Of a DNA stretch of 64,000 bases, positions 38,208-49,124 are shown one piece after another. The notes beneath the pieces were generated by a model. That model ran no database searches. It had not been told where the DNA came from and saw only the letters and a list, made by a program, of their open reading frames with translations. How positions within the stretch are numbered: position 1 is the stretch's first letter; each line of letters starts with the position of its first letter. Source of the stretch: Bradyrhizobium sp. CB1015 (lineage in GTDB: Bacteria > Pseudomonadota > Alphaproteobacteria > Rhizobiales > Xanthobacteraceae); NCBI RefSeq assembly GCF_025200925.1, contig NZ_CP104174.1:2418001-2482000 (forward strand), in the 5' to 3' direction. Both the position numbers and the translations under genes were made by a program.

Positions 38208-40205
38208 ATGATCATCGAAACTGGACATTACGCGCTCGCTTTGGCTCTTGCCGTCGCGCTGCTTCAATCAATTCTGCCGCTCTGGGGAACCCGTACTGGC
38301 GATTCGGCACTTACTTCAATCGCGGTCCCTGCCGCAATCACCCAGTTCCTGCTCTTGGGTTATGCCTTCGCAGCACTGACTTACGCTCACGTGGTGTCCG
38401 ATTTCAGTCTCGTGACGGTCGCCGAGAACTCACTCACCACCAAACCACTTATATACAAAATCGCAGGGGTCTGGGGCAATCACGAAGGATCGATGCTGCT
38501 TTGGGTTCTGATTCTCGCGGTTTTTGGAGCGGCGGTGGCGATTTTCGAGCGCGGCATGTCGAACGAACTACGCGCGAATACGCTAGCGGTCCAGGGCTGG
38601 ATCTCCCTTGCCTTCCTCTGTTTCATTCTGTTCACCTCCGATCCCTTCTTGCGACGATTTCCTGCGCCGTTTGAGGGCCAGGACCTTAATCCGCTGCTTC
38701 AAGACCCGGGCCTTGCCATACACCCGCCGCTCCTTTACGTCGGCTATGTCGGTTCTTCGATCGTGTTCTCCTTCGCGGTAGCCGCGCTGATCAGTGGCCG
38801 ACTAGACGCCGCTTGGGCCCGCTACGTTCGGCCTTGGATACTGATCGCCTGGATCTTTTTGACGCTTGGCATCGCCATGGGGTCGTACTGGGCTTATTAC
38901 ACCCTTGGTTGGGGCGGATTCTGGTTCTGGGATCCGGTCGAAAACGCGTCATTGATGCCCTGGCTTGCGGGCACGGCGCTCCTCCATTCGGCTGCTGTCA
39001 TGGAGAAACGTGAAGCCCTCAAGATTTGGACACTGTTGCTGGCGATACTTACGTTCTCGCTGTCGTTGCTGGGTACGTTCCTCGTGCGCTCGGGAGTACT
39101 GACCTCCGTCCATTCCTTCGCCAGCGATCCGGCTCGCGGCGTCTTCATCTTGGTCATACTGTCCGTATTCATCGGCGGCCCACTCGCGCTCTACGCATGG
39201 CGCGCACCTTCCCTGAGCCAGCGTAGCGTGTTCGCACCCTTCTCACGCGAGAGCACGCTGGCAGTCAATAACCTGCTGCTGACCACCTGCTGCGCTACGG
39301 TTCTGACCGGGACGCTCTATCCGCTCGCGCTTGAGGCTCTGACGGGGGACAAGATCTCAGTCGGCGCGCCGTTTTTCAATTTAACGCTCGGCCCGCTCGT
39401 AGTGCCTATCGTTCTGCTGATGCCGCTCGGTCAGTCGATCGCCTGGAAGCGCGGCGACCTGCTCGGCGCAGCGCAACGGGTGACGGTCGCAGCGTTGGGG
39501 GGTCTTGTAGTCTCCATTTTGCTCGTTGCCACCGTCCGCGGTGGCTCCGTCTTCGCTGCAGCCGGTCTCGGCCTTGCCGTCTACCTCATCGTTGGTGCGT
39601 TCACCGATGTGGCGTCGCGTATCTGGGCACGTGGGCAAGACGGCCGGGTGATGCTAGCACGCGCGGTCGGGTTGCCGCGCTCCGCCTGGGGTACGGCGAT
39701 CGCTCACGCGGGCCTCGGCTTGACACTCATGGGCTTGGCGACGACGGGTTGGGGTGTGGAACGTATCGCGACCGTCAAGTTAGGCCAGAGGATCGATCTC
39801 GGCCCTTATCAAGCCACCATCGAGAATTTTCGATCGCGGCAGGGCCCGAACTATTCTGAACTCGTCGGCCATACGGTCATCAGCCAGGGCGGCGCATACG
39901 TGACCGCCGTCGATCCAGCCAAGCGGAGCTTTCCCACGCGACAGACAACCGTCACCGAGGCTGGCATCGTAACGCTGAGTTTTGGACAGATCTACATTTC
40001 GCTTGGGGACCGCCACGCGGATGGTTCGATCGATGCGCGCCTGTTCTGGAAGCCGCTCGTGACGAGCATCTGGATCGGTGCGGTCATCATGGCGTTCGGT
40101 GGGATTGTGTCGTTGTCCGATAGACGCCTCCGAATTGGCTTCGCGCGCCGCGCGGCTCGCCTCCGCGTCGCCGACAGCGGCGCAGCGCCGGAGCCCGCCG
40201 AATGA
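38208..40205 (+). CDS. ccmF: Cytochrome c heme lyase subunit CcmF
   Basis: A 665-residue polytopic membrane protein with about 15 hydrophobic segments. The WWD domain is visible as [20 protein letters not shown] (about 237-256). Conserved phrases such as [14 protein letters not shown] and [16 protein letters not shown] place the family His residues. It ligates heme to the CxxCH cysteines with CcmH and CcmI. The stop overlaps the ccmH start (ATGA). Confidence 0.96.
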   Translation: MIIETGHYALALALAVALLQSILPLWGTRTGDSALTSIAVPAAITQFLLLGYAFAALTYAHVVSDFSLVTVAENSLTTKPLIYKIAGVWGNHEGSMLLWVLILAVFGAAVAIFERGMSNELRANTLAVQGWISLAFLCFILFTSDPFLRRFPAPFEGQDLNPLLQDPGLAIHPPLLYVGYVGSSIVFSFAVAALISGRLDAAWARYVRPWILIAWIFLTLGIAMGSYWAYYTLGWGGFWFWDPVENASLMPWLAGTALLHSAAVMEKREALKIWTLLLAILTFSLSLLGTFLVRSGVLTSVHSFASDPARGVFILVILSVFIGGPLALYAWRAPSLSQRSVFAPFSRESTLAVNNLLLTTCCATVLTGTLYPLALEALTGDKISVGAPFFNLTLGPLVVPIVLLMPLGQSIAWKRGDLLGAAQRVTVAALGGLVVSILLVATVRGGSVFAAAGLGLAVYLIVGAFTDVASRIWARGQDGRVMLARAVGLPRSAWGTAIAHAGLGLTLMGLATTGWGVERIATVKLGQRIDLGPYQATIENFRSRQGPNYSELVGHTVISQGGAYVTAVDPAKRSFPTRQTTVTEAGIVTLSFGQIYISLGDRHADGSIDARLFWKPLVTSIWIGAVIMAFGGIVSLSDRRLRIGFARRAARLRVADSGAAPEPAE

Positions 40206-40678
40206 CGTGGCTTCGTCGCATTCTTCTGCTTTCGATCGTGCTCGCAAGCGTCGCCCCTAGCTTGGCAAGGGCGGTTCAGCCGGATGAAATTCTGACTAAT
40301 CCGAAACTTGAGGCACGCGCGCGCGCTATTTCCGCCGGACTGCGCTGTCTGGTCTGTCAAAACCAGTCGATCGACGATTCCAAAGCAGAACTCGCGCGGG
40401 ACCTTCGCCTGCTGGTGCGCGAGCGCCTTAAGCTCGGAGAGAGTGACGAGCAGGTCCGCGATTTTCTGGTTAAGCGTTACGGAAACTTTATCCTGCTGAA
40501 ACCGCCACTCGACTTGGAAACCGCTCTCCTTTGGGGAATGCCGGCTTTCGTGCTTGCGGCGGGCGCGATCGCTCTCCTGTTCGGATTGCGCCGCCAACAA
40601 TCCACGCCAGCGGCACCATTGAGCCAAGCCGAGCGGGATCGGCTTGCCGCTGTGTTTGAATCCGATACTCCGCTATAG
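40202..40678 (+). CDS. ccmH: Cytochrome c maturation protein CcmH (CcmL/CycL type)
   Basis: A 158-residue protein with a signal peptide (cleavage near ARA-VQPDE), the redox motif [11 protein letters not shown] (C49, C52) and a C-terminal membrane helix ([20 protein letters not shown]). It reduces apocytochrome cysteines and forms part of the heme lyase complex. It is the last gene of the rightward ccm operon and converges on ccmB. Confidence 0.95.
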   Translation: MTWLRRILLLSIVLASVAPSLARAVQPDEILTNPKLEARARAISAGLRCLVCQNQSIDDSKAELARDLRLLVRERLKLGESDEQVRDFLVKRYGNFILLKPPLDLETALLWGMPAFVLAAGAIALLFGLRRQQSTPAAPLSQAERDRLAAVFESDTPL

Positions 40679-40775
40679 GCTCGTCCTGAGGTCAAGCGGC
40701 CTTAGCTTCGGGTAAGGCCGAAGTCGTTCCACATAGGTGGCGCCCGAAAGAAAACTCTGTCGTCGCACGCGCTCA

Positions 40776-41438
40776 TTACTCTCCCGCGCTACGAAGTGCT
40801 GCGGCCGCAGCTATCGGAGCGAGCGCGATGGACGCGAGTCCGAGCGCGCAGAGGACCAAGAACGGTGTCAAAAAGGGCGTTGTGGCACTTTGCGCCGCGG
40901 AGACACCGAAGATCAGCACCGGCACGGCTAGTGGTACGACGAGGATCGATAGCAACAGACCGCCGCGCCGCAGGGTGACAGTAAGAGACGCCCCGATCGC
41001 CCCCAGAAAGGTGAAGGCCGGCGTACCAACCAACAACGTTGCTGCAACCGATCGGAGGGCGGAACCATCCAAATCCAACATCAGGCCAAACAGAGGCGAG
41101 AGCATAACGAGCGGTAGCCCCGTCACAAACCAGTGGGCGATGCACTTCACAAGAACAATGAGTTCTAGGGGCGCCGGCGACAGGAACATCTGGTCCAGCG
41201 AACCGTCCTCTTGATCCGCCTGAAATAGACGATCGAGGCCTAATAGACTCGCGAGAAGTGCTGCTATCCATAGAATTGCTGGGCCGATCCGCGACAGCAA
41301 GCGTAGGTCAGGCCCGATCGCGAAAGGTACGACCGTCACAAGGCTGAGGAAAAAGACCAGACCGAGAATCCCACCTCCACCGATGCGGCGGGCTAGCATG
41401 AGGTCGCGAAGAAAAACGACGAGGAGAATACGGGTCAT
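40776..41438 (-). CDS. ccmB: Heme ABC transporter permease CcmB
   Basis: A 220-residue inner-membrane protein with six hydrophobic segments and the family phrases DLRLLSRIGPAILWIAALLA, LDRLFQADQEDGSLDQM and LVVPLAVPVLIFG. With CcmA and CcmC it drives release of holo-CcmE. The start at 41438 is chosen for similarity to family members; the frame extends three codons further. It lies downstream of ccmA on the minus strand. Confidence 0.94.
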   Translation of the reverse strand: MTRILLVVFLRDLMLARRIGGGGILGLVFFLSLVTVVPFAIGPDLRLLSRIGPAILWIAALLASLLGLDRLFQADQEDGSLDQMFLSPAPLELIVLVKCIAHWFVTGLPLVMLSPLFGLMLDLDGSALRSVAATLLVGTPAFTFLGAIGASLTVTLRRGGLLLSILVVPLAVPVLIFGVSAAQSATTPFLTPFLVLCALGLASIALAPIAAAAALRSAGE

Positions 41439-41568
41439 AGCGCCCATCCGGCATCGCCATTGCGTCGAGACCGCTCCGCTGAAATCGGAAAAGCAGCGTG
41501 ATCTCTTCTCTCCCGACCTCGAGACAGACCGCTATGTAGGGTGCGACCGCACTTCAGCGAAATGGCCA

Positions 41569-42195
41569 TCATTTGGTTCCAAGTCTGACTTGGACTGTCC
41601 CTCGCAGACCAAGAGGTTCGTGGGTCGCGGCCAGTGTCAATCCTCCGTCTTCGAGATGGCTGGCGACGATAGTCTTCAGCAAGGCGCGCGCGTGCCGGTC
41701 GAGCGCTGTTAGCGGTTCGTCGAGTAACCATAGAGGGCGATCGACGATTAAGAGCCGGGCCAATGCGACACGGCGACGCTGCCCCGCGGAAAGATAGCCG
41801 ACAGGCAGATCGAGAACGTGGGCCAACTCCATGCGGTCCAGCGCCTCTAACGGGGTTCGGCGGTCTCGCCCCAAAAATCCCAGGCCGATGTCGAGGTTCT
41901 CGCGGGCGGTCAACGACGATTTCAACCCGTCGAGATGGCCCACGTAGTGGAGGCGTTCTGCCAGGGGCGCCGGATCCGTGGCTTCGGACTCCACCCATGA
42001 CATGCGGCCGGATCCTAGTGGAAAAAAGCCGGCGATCGCCCGCAAGAGTGTAGATTTGCCCACTCCGTTGGGACCGGTCACTTCGGCGATTTGGCCCGCG
42101 CTTAGTCGCAAAGACATCCCGTCGAGCAGGATGCGCTCGCCGCGCGCCACGGACAGATCTTCGATCAGCAGATGGGATCGCTGCCTAATATCCAT
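41569..42195 (-). CDS. ccmA: Heme ABC transporter ATP-binding protein CcmA
   Basis: A 208-residue ATPase with Walker A GPNGVGKSTLLRAI, signature LSAGQRRRVALARLL and Walker B LWLLDEPLTALD. It pairs with CcmB. In many relatives ccmAB directly precede ccmC; here they form a separate leftward unit that converges with ccmH, so control of the two halves may differ. The 380 bases upstream to the end of hemA show no gene. Confidence 0.95.
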   Translation of the reverse strand: MDIRQRSHLLIEDLSVARGERILLDGMSLRLSAGQIAEVTGPNGVGKSTLLRAIAGFFPLGSGRMSWVESEATDPAPLAERLHYVGHLDGLKSSLTARENLDIGLGFLGRDRRTPLEALDRMELAHVLDLPVGYLSAGQRRRVALARLLIVDRPLWLLDEPLTALDRHARALLKTIVASHLEDGGLTLAATHEPLGLRGTVQVRLGTK

Positions 42196-42576
42196 GTTCA
42201 GTCCTCGTTGTCCGTTGTTTCGCTGTGATCGTTTTCAATGAACCCTCATTTGGAGGGCTTATCGAAATGAACGATGGGTTCGGGACAAACGTGTTCGAGC
42301 GGCGACGTGGGGGAGAACAGCCCAGGAGGCCGAGGAGGTTCGCTCTTCGGGGCTGCCCATTAAACGGATGGGAGCCAGATCTTGAACGCTGAGGGCAGGA
42401 TGGGCCACGCGATCACCCCTACAAACGTGAAAGCGATGTTGCATTGCCCAGCTTGCTGCCTCGGCTGCACCACCGGGAACGCCCGACGCCCTTCCCTTGT
42501 ACGCTGCGCCGTCGGTTAGCCGACGCCCTGCCGACGAAGCCGCAGGCGGTCGCGGGAGTGTTCCCAATCACGGCTC
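42196..42576. other. Gap between ccmA and hemA
   Basis: No gene is seen. Both neighbours read leftward, so a ccmAB promoter may lie here, or hemA could read through. Confidence 0.4.
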
Positions 42577-43842
42577 TCAGTAAAGAGAAAGGGCCTCCCA
42601 GGTCTCAGCGAGCGCAGCCGCGAGTTCAGCTATATGGGTATCCGCGTGGTATGGCGACGGCGTGATGCGCAGCCGCTCTGTCCCACGCGGGACCGTCGGA
42701 TAGTTGATCGGCTGGATATAGATGGCGTGGCGCTGTAGAAGGCGATCGGCTGCCGCCTTGCACAATTCCGCATCGCCGACGATCACAGGCACGATGTGGG
42801 TTCCGGTCCGGAGAACCGGAAGCCCGGCGGCTTGGAGCGCCTCTTTCGTTGCAGCGGCCTGTCGTTGGTGTGCTTCGCGCTCGGCAGACGAGTGTTTCAG
42901 ATAGCGAACAGATGCACGCGCTGCGGCGGCAATCGGTGGAGGGAGGGCGGTCGTGAAGATGAATCCGGGCGCGAAGCTGCGCACCGCATCGCAAATAGAT
43001 CGCGACGCCGAGATATAGCCGCCAATGCAGCCAAATCCCTTGGCGAGAGTACCCTCGATCACTGTCAAGCGGTGCATCACACCCTCGCGCTCGCTAATTC
43101 CGCCGCCGCGAGCGCCGTAGAGGCCGACGGCGTGAACCTCATCAAGGTAGGTCATCGCCCCATACCGCTCGGCAAGGTCGCAGATTGCGCCGATCGGCGC
43201 CACATCGCCATCCATTGAGTAGACCGATTCGAACACGACGAGCTTGGGGCGGCTTCCCGCCTCGCGAAGCAAGGCCTCAAGGTGACCAAGATCGTTGTGG
43301 CGGAAAATTCGCTTTTCGCAACCTGATTGACGGATGCCTTCGATAATCGAATTGTGGTTGAATGCATCAGAAAAGATTACGCACTCTGGGATCAGCTTAC
43401 CGATCGTGGAGATGCTGGCCTGGTTCGATACGTAGCCGGAGGTGAAGACGAGACTGGCCTCCTTGCCGTGCAAATCAGCAAGTTCGCCCTCTAAATCAAC
43501 CAAGGGCGAACTATTTCCCGCGATGTTGCGAGTTCCACCTGCTCCTGCACCGCAGCGGTGTGCCGTCGCGGTCAGCGCGCTCACAACCTCAGGATGTTGT
43601 CCCATGCCCAGATAATCATTCGAGCACCAAACCGTGATTTCAGTAACGGATCCGTCGAGGCGGCGCCATTTGGCGGTAGGGAAGCGACCGGAGACGCGTT
43701 CGATGTTAGCGAAGACGCGATAACGTTGTTCTTCGCGCAGGCGCTCAAGAGAGCCACGAAAATGGTGTTCGTATGTTTCGGCCGCACAATTGACGGCGCC
43801 CCTAACGAAGGTTGCGGTGGACGTCGTCAACGCTCGTTTCAT
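42577..43842 (-). CDS. hemA: 5-aminolevulinate synthase
   Basis: A pyridoxal-phosphate enzyme that condenses glycine and succinyl-CoA, the first step of heme synthesis in alphaproteobacteria. Motifs include [24 protein letters not shown], the glycine loop [24 protein letters not shown] and the Schiff-base Lys in [14 protein letters not shown]. From the ATG at 43842 it has 421 residues, near the usual 405-410. The open frame runs to 44010, but the extra residues are unlike the family. Just before the chosen start lie two direct repeats (CGCACACGAATG at about 43855 and CGCACACAAATG at about 43873), possibly a control site. Confidence 0.93.
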   Translation of the reverse strand: MKRALTTSTATFVRGAVNCAAETYEHHFRGSLERLREEQRYRVFANIERVSGRFPTAKWRRLDGSVTEITVWCSNDYLGMGQHPEVVSALTATAHRCGAGAGGTRNIAGNSSPLVDLEGELADLHGKEASLVFTSGYVSNQASISTIGKLIPECVIFSDAFNHNSIIEGIRQSGCEKRIFRHNDLGHLEALLREAGSRPKLVVFESVYSMDGDVAPIGAICDLAERYGAMTYLDEVHAVGLYGARGGGISEREGVMHRLTVIEGTLAKGFGCIGGYISASRSICDAVRSFAPGFIFTTALPPPIAAAARASVRYLKHSSAEREAHQRQAAATKEALQAAGLPVLRTGTHIVPVIVGDAELCKAAADRLLQRHAIYIQPINYPTVPRGTERLRITPSPYHADTHIAELAAALAETWEALSLY

Positions 43843-44010
43843 GCACAACATATCCGCACACGAATGTGTGTTCGCACACAAATGTCCATTACCGGAGCTT
43901 CCGTGCGCTGGTTGCTTCGCTTGACGCTCAGCCGATATGTCGAGATCCATGTCAACCTTCCCTATCCGTCGCTCGAGCATAGGTCGACCATAGCCCATCA
44001 CGCAGAGCAC

Positions 44011-44916
44011 TTCGCACTCGTCTCAGTTATGATTTTAAAATCCTCCGGTTATGATCGAGCGCCGCTGCCTGAGGCAGCTCAGACCTAGGCTAGCCTCCTG
44101 TCCTTTTTGCATGGTGCGCACGCCGCCCGGACGCAAAATCCCCCTGGTCGCGACTTGGTACCGGACGCTAAGTCAACTGTACGACCAGATCAGCGAGATG
44201 GTTCGTCGCTCATCGCATTCTAAGATGCCGCCCAGATCATAGTCCAAGCCATTCGATGGCTGTTCACCAGCGAAGAGCTGGGCGATCTGGATCGGCAGCC
44301 GGGTCGAAGTGAACAAAGAGCGCCTGCCGACTGGTAGTGTCATGCACCCATTGTTTGATCTAGGAGGCCTCTTCAGCGCTGGCGCGGTGAGGTGTCGCCA
44401 ATCGAGACACTATGCCTTCTCGCGAAGTGCCTCCACCGACACGCTGGACATTAGCTCGTAAGCTGCGGTGACGCGACAATCGCTCGGAGTAGGCAGAGGC
44501 AAGCCGCGAGCGAGTGGACAACGCTAGGGATTGAGTGATCGGGGCTCGGTATCGGCCGAGAAACTGCACTGGCCCCTTCCGTGGGATCGCGTGCGACATT
44601 TGGAACAACAAGAATTGGACACTCAATGGCCCAATCTGCAGATGAGCAAAGAGTCTAGCTCATCAGCAAGGATTGGACATGGCCATTAGTCGCAACTCAC
44701 TGCGCCGGGTTGCGAGGGAACAGAAAGATCCGATGATCAAACAGCAATAGTTCGAGAGTGCGTCATTTCCATCGGGCATCGATTTCATGCCCCCTTGTTG
44801 CTTTCGCACTTGGGCATCCACGCCTAGTCTGATCTGCGCGCAGTTAATGAGACCACCTGCGCAAGAATGCAGTCATTGCCTCATCGGCAATATCGAGCTG
44901 TCATAGGAGAGAGATT
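44011..44916. other. 0.9 kb gap between hemA and the P460 genes
   Basis: No gene recognised on either strand. It should contain divergent promoters for hemA and the P460 operon. I looked for a FixK/Fnr box (TTGAT-N4-ATCAA) and did not find a good one. Confidence 0.4.
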
Positions 44917-45591
44917 ATGAGACGCACCGTACTGGCACTTTCCGCGGTCCTTGGCGTTGGCGCTCTAGCAACCGCAGCCTTCGCGCAGCAACCACAGCTT
45001 CCGCCACCCGACGATTGGCACGCCACCGGCCGCTATCTTCCTGAATACACGAAAGACGGCGACCTTATTCTGCCAAAAAACTTTCACGAATGGGTTTACG
45101 TTGGATCGCCACTGACGCCCAACTTTTTGAACCCGCCTCAAGCAAATTTCCCGGAATTTCACAACGTGTATATCGAGCCCGGTTCTTACGATATTTACAA
45201 GAAAACGGGCGTTTTCCCTGAAGGAACAATCTTCGTGAAGGAATTGCAGCTTATGCAGCCTGCCACCAATCCGGACGGTTCGAGTACCGCGCCATCGGGA
45301 AAAGGATTTTTCCCGGGGGCGTTCAACGGAGCGGATGTAACCGTCAAGGACACCGAGAGATATAAGGCAAGCGACGGTTGGGGTTATTTCAACTTCAATC
45401 ACCACGAACCGAAAGCGGCCACTGCCAAAGTCCGGCCGGTCGAGGAATGCGGCTACTGCCACATCGCAAGCGCGAAACGGGATGACGTATGGACGCAGTT
45501 CTACGCGCTGCTCGACCAGGTGCCGCTACCGCCCGGCCAGAGTGGCTCCAAGAAAATGCCGCCCAGCGAGAATCCGTCTATCAAAAAGTAG
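44917..45591 (+). CDS. Secreted cytochrome P460-family protein 1
   Basis: A 224-residue periplasmic protein with AGGAGAG before the ATG and a signal peptide (cleavage near AFA-QQPQ). The P460 fold is followed by one heme c site, ECGYCH (C178, C181, H182). The phrase FPEGTIFVKELQL carries a Lys (K108) that, from memory of the Nitrosomonas europaea sequence, aligns with the lysine cross-linked to the P460 heme. Characterised P460s oxidise hydroxylamine to N2O or nitrite. The C-terminal tail (PPGQSGSKKMPPSENPS) is disordered. P460 protein 2 starts 11 bases after the stop. The nearby ccm genes could supply heme attachment. Confidence 0.88.
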   Translation: MRRTVLALSAVLGVGALATAAFAQQPQLPPPDDWHATGRYLPEYTKDGDLILPKNFHEWVYVGSPLTPNFLNPPQANFPEFHNVYIEPGSYDIYKKTGVFPEGTIFVKELQLMQPATNPDGSSTAPSGKGFFPGAFNGADVTVKDTERYKASDGWGYFNFNHHEPKAATAKVRPVEECGYCHIASAKRDDVWTQFYALLDQVPLPPGQSGSKKMPPSENPSIKK

Positions 45592-45602
45592 GGACAACCG
45601 TG

Positions 45603-46172
45603 ATGAAGATTCTCAGAAGTGCGGCCATAGCGTCCGCATCGTTTATCGCTGTGAGCGTCGGCTGCCTAGTATCACAGGTCGTACCTAGCCAGGCCGCCTC
45701 TGCGCAAGAACAACTCGTCGACGGGGCAGGCAACATGCATGTCCCGAAAGAGTACCGAACGACCTACGAATTCCTTGGGAGCTGGTCTGTTGCAGGTGAC
45801 AAAGGTGCTAAGGAGATGCACGTGGTCTATGGGTCGCCCGGAACTGCGGCAGCTTATCGGACGACTGGCGAATTTCCCGAGGGTTCGATCCTGGTGAAAG
45901 AAGTGTACGCCGCGGCGACTTCGGAAATGACGACTGGGACCGTCAGCCATCAACAAAGCCTCAAAGGCTGGTTCATGATGGTGAAGGACGGCAAAAACAG
46001 TCATCCCGATAATAAATTGTGGGGCAACGGTTGGGGCTGGTCCTGGTTTGACGCGGGTGACCCGGTGAAAACGACCTCAACCGACTTCCGCTCAGATTGT
46101 CTAGGTTGCCACATCCCTGCCAAAGCGACTGACTGGATCTATGTTCAAGGCTATCCCGGACTCAAAAAGTGA
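45603..46172 (+). CDS. Secreted cytochrome P460-family protein 2
   Basis: A 189-residue protein with a signal peptide (cleavage near AASA-QEQL) and a diverged P460 fold. It has one heme c site, DCLGCH (C166, C169, H170). It keeps FPEGSILVKEVY, with K99 at the same place as K108 of protein 1. Elsewhere the two are only distantly similar, so the pair is an old duplication or two separate subfamilies. The frame can be extended to 45489, but that would overlap protein 1 and lose the signal peptide. Confidence 0.85.
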   Translation: MKILRSAAIASASFIAVSVGCLVSQVVPSQAASAQEQLVDGAGNMHVPKEYRTTYEFLGSWSVAGDKGAKEMHVVYGSPGTAAAYRTTGEFPEGSILVKEVYAAATSEMTTGTVSHQQSLKGWFMMVKDGKNSHPDNKLWGNGWGWSWFDAGDPVKTTSTDFRSDCLGCHIPAKATDWIYVQGYPGLKK

Positions 46173-46241
46173 CAGGCCCTCGGCGAACTAGCTTTAATGT
46201 CACGTGTGCAAAACCAGACTGGATGCAAAGAAGGTAGCGTC

Positions 46242-47336
46242 ATGAAGCCCAGCGGAAAGCTCGTCAGATGCATTTGCGGATCGATGGTGATGTTTGTGGT
46301 GTCGTTTTCGACACCTCATGTAAGTCTAGCGGCCGATCCAGCTGCTGGCAAAAAGATCACGAAGCAATTTCTTACGTCGGGCCAGGTGGACCTAGTACGA
46401 GAGGTGGTGACGCTACCGCTCCATCGCGGCCGTCTTGCCTCGGGAGAGACCGTTTGGTTCGTTCTCACCGACGTAAGCGATTACGATACTTCGCAAAAGA
46501 TGGGACTTACGTGGGCGCCGAGTCTCACTGATGCCAAGAACCTGAAGAGCACACGGGTTGCGGAAATGGACGACTCGGGTAACTTCACCTTTAAATCAGG
46601 GCGGGTCGATTTCTCACCTTCGCAGAAGTTGGTCGGAGGGGACGCGCCCAGTTTCTTTCCTCCTAAGACAGCCCGAGCCGGATCTATTGGGGATGCGCAC
46701 TACAGCCCACTGGTGCGGGTGTCCAATAGTATGAATATCGTTTTCAATGCGCCGATCATCGCGTTCGATGTCGGGCCGGACAAAATTTCATTCTGCAACG
46801 GCAGCCCTGACTACTCCGTGGTGACGGACTCCGTAGCAAGCATCTGTCCTGATAAGGGCACTGTCGACTTGAAACTCCGGTCTGGATTCGCGAACGGAAG
46901 ACACCTGCGTTATCTTAGCTTTGACGCAAATTCCGAGGAGTCGGCGACCCTTGAGGCGTCCACCTTTGCGCCTGCGGAAAGCGACATTCTTCAGAGCGGC
47001 GCGATCGAGGTGATCTATACGATTGTGAATGGCAACATGGGGGCGAACGATCCGAATCGCCAGGGACTCAACAGTGCTATAAAGGGAGAGGGGCCTTCGC
47101 TCGACATCCTCGCGCACTTCACTGAGATCAGCGCCGGATACTCCCCGATGTGGGACGTACGACTAGCCGAGTGGACCAAGGAAGCTATCGTGAAGGATCA
47201 AAGGAAACTGATCACTGACGGCGACGATCTTGAATCCAAAAGTGCGGCGGGCTTACTGGTGAGTCCTGCGGGAGGGCCGGTGAAGACGACGGGGAATCTA
47301 GTGAATTGTCCGGTTGTAGGCTTCACCAATGAATAA
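46242..47336 (+). CDS. Secreted protein of unknown function downstream of the P460 pair
   Basis: A 364-residue protein starting at the ATG at 46242 with a signal peptide (cleavage near SLA-ADPAAG). It has no CxxCH and no membrane helix. The early phrase GETVWFVLTDVSDYDTSQ, then MGLTWAPSL, recalls a family of secreted beta-rich proteins (possibly DUF7482; unverified). Single Cys residues are near the centre and C-terminus (ISFCNGSP, SICPDKG, VNCPVVG), which could form disulfides. It lies 69 bases after P460 protein 2 in the same direction, so it may be co-transcribed and act as a periplasmic partner. Confidence 0.7.
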   Translation: MKPSGKLVRCICGSMVMFVVSFSTPHVSLAADPAAGKKITKQFLTSGQVDLVREVVTLPLHRGRLASGETVWFVLTDVSDYDTSQKMGLTWAPSLTDAKNLKSTRVAEMDDSGNFTFKSGRVDFSPSQKLVGGDAPSFFPPKTARAGSIGDAHYSPLVRVSNSMNIVFNAPIIAFDVGPDKISFCNGSPDYSVVTDSVASICPDKGTVDLKLRSGFANGRHLRYLSFDANSEESATLEASTFAPAESDILQSGAIEVIYTIVNGNMGANDPNRQGLNSAIKGEGPSLDILAHFTEISAGYSPMWDVRLAEWTKEAIVKDQRKLITDGDDLESKSAAGLLVSPAGGPVKTTGNLVNCPVVGFTNE

Positions 47337-47759
47337 TCTCCTGGCCACATAGCTGCGCTTCCCTCGTTCATGCGGGAAGCGCAATCGGTCTCTTAACCAC
47401 CGACGCTTTCCTCTCACGTCGATGCGAATTTGATGAGCACGCGCTAGGACCCGACGCTACTGTTTGTAGGCCTTGATAATCTGCCGGGCTATCGCGACCG
47501 ATGCTGCGGCGTTGGAAGGACAGGTTGCCGTCCACTTCAGTGGCGTGGCGCGATCGGCCCTAGGTTTCGAGCCAGTCCAGTGGCGACCACGGGCATCGAA
47601 TAATCATTTGCGGTTCGCAGCAGGAGAATCCCATATTGCCATTCTGAAGCGCGAGGACGCTCCTGCGGGCTCCAAGCCGATGTTCGACAACGTTGATAAG
47701 ATGCTTGGTACTCCTACGGACCGGGGTTTCCGCAGATCACTAACAAGGTCTTAGCAACC
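47337..47759. other. Gap after the P460 operon
   Basis: No gene recognised. GGGAAGCGC and its near complement around 47350-47395 could form a weak hairpin; not convincing as a terminator. Confidence 0.35.
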
Positions 47760-48077
<318 letters not shown>

Positions 48078-48089
48078 TCAGGACCATTC

Positions 48090-49124
48090 GTGCCCCAGTC
48101 TGCGACGAAACCCTTGATCGACGTTCTCTCCGGTCAACGCCAGACCATCCCGCCCATATGGATGATGCGCCAGGCTGGGCGCTATTTGCCGGAATATCGC
48201 GAGGTGCGCGCCAAGGCAGGCGGTTTCCTCGATCTCTGCTTCAACCCGGAGCTCGCCGCCGAGGTGACGCTGCAGCCGATCCGAAGGTTCGGCTTCGACG
48301 CGGCGATCATCTTCTCCGACATTCTGGTGATCCCCTATGCGCTCGGACGCTCGGTGCGGTTCGAGGTCGGCGAGGGCCCGCGGCTCGAGCCGCTCGACGA
48401 TCCGGCCAAGGTGGCGACGCTGGCGCCGCGCGCAGATTTCGGCAAGCTCGAGCCGGTGTTCGAGGCGTTGAAGATCGTGCGCGGCGCGCTCGATCCCAAG
48501 GTCGCGCTGATCGGCTTCTGCGGCGCGCCGTGGACGGTGGCGACCTACATGGTCGCGGGCCACGGCACGCCGGACCAGGCGCCGGCCCGGATGATGGCCT
48601 ACCGGCATCCCGAGGCGTTCTCCAAAATCATCGACGTGCTGGTCGAGAACTCGGTTCAGTATCTGCTGGCACAGCTCGCCGCCGGCGCCGACGCTTTGCA
48701 GATCTTCGACACCTGGGCCGGCGTGCTGCCGCCGACCGAGTTCGCGCGCTGGTCGGTCGATCCGACGCGGCGCATCGTGGAGGGCGTAAGGGCCAAGGTG
48801 CCGGACGCGAAGATCATCGGCTTCCCGCGCGGCGCCGGCGCGCTGCTGCCGGCCTATGTCGAGGCGACCGGCGTCAATGCTGTCAGCATCGACTGGACCG
48901 CGGACCCGGCCTTCATCCGCGAGCGGGTGCAGAGCAAGGTTGCGGTGCAGGGCAATCTCGATCCGCTGGTGCTGATCACGGGCGGCGCCGCGCTCGACCG
49001 TGCGGTCGACAACGTGCTGGCCAATTTTGCGCAAGGGCGACTGATCTTCAACCTCGGCCACGGCATCCAGCCGGAGACGCCGATCGCCCATGTCGAACAG
49101 ATGATCAAACGCGTACGTGGCTAA
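48090..49124 (+). CDS. hemE: Uroporphyrinogen decarboxylase
   Basis: A cytoplasmic enzyme converting uroporphyrinogen III to coproporphyrinogen III. From a GTG at 48090 it has 344 residues, the usual length; an ATG at 48030 is possible. Signatures are [44 protein letters not shown] and [12 protein letters not shown]. Third codon positions are almost all G or C, in sharp contrast to the P460 genes upstream, so this copy resembles a core chromosomal hemE. Its stop overlaps the end of a truncated bacterioferritin frame on the other strand, indicating a recombination junction. Confidence 0.96.
   Translation: MPQSATKPLIDVLSGQRQTIPPIWMMRQAGRYLPEYREVRAKAGGFLDLCFNPELAAEVTLQPIRRFGFDAAIIFSDILVIPYALGRSVRFEVGEGPRLEPLDDPAKVATLAPRADFGKLEPVFEALKIVRGALDPKVALIGFCGAPWTVATYMVAGHGTPDQAPARMMAYRHPEAFSKIIDVLVENSVQYLLAQLAAGADALQIFDTWAGVLPPTEFARWSVDPTRRIVEGVRAKVPDAKIIGFPRGAGALLPAYVEATGVNAVSIDWTADPAFIRERVQSKVAVQGNLDPLVLITGGAALDRAVDNVLANFAQGRLIFNLGHGIQPETPIAHVEQMIKRVRG

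Noticed and set aside
44011..44916. Search for a FixK/Fnr box upstream of hemA and the P460 genes
   Set aside because: No convincing TTGAT-N4-ATCAA palindrome seen, so no oxygen-control site is claimed.
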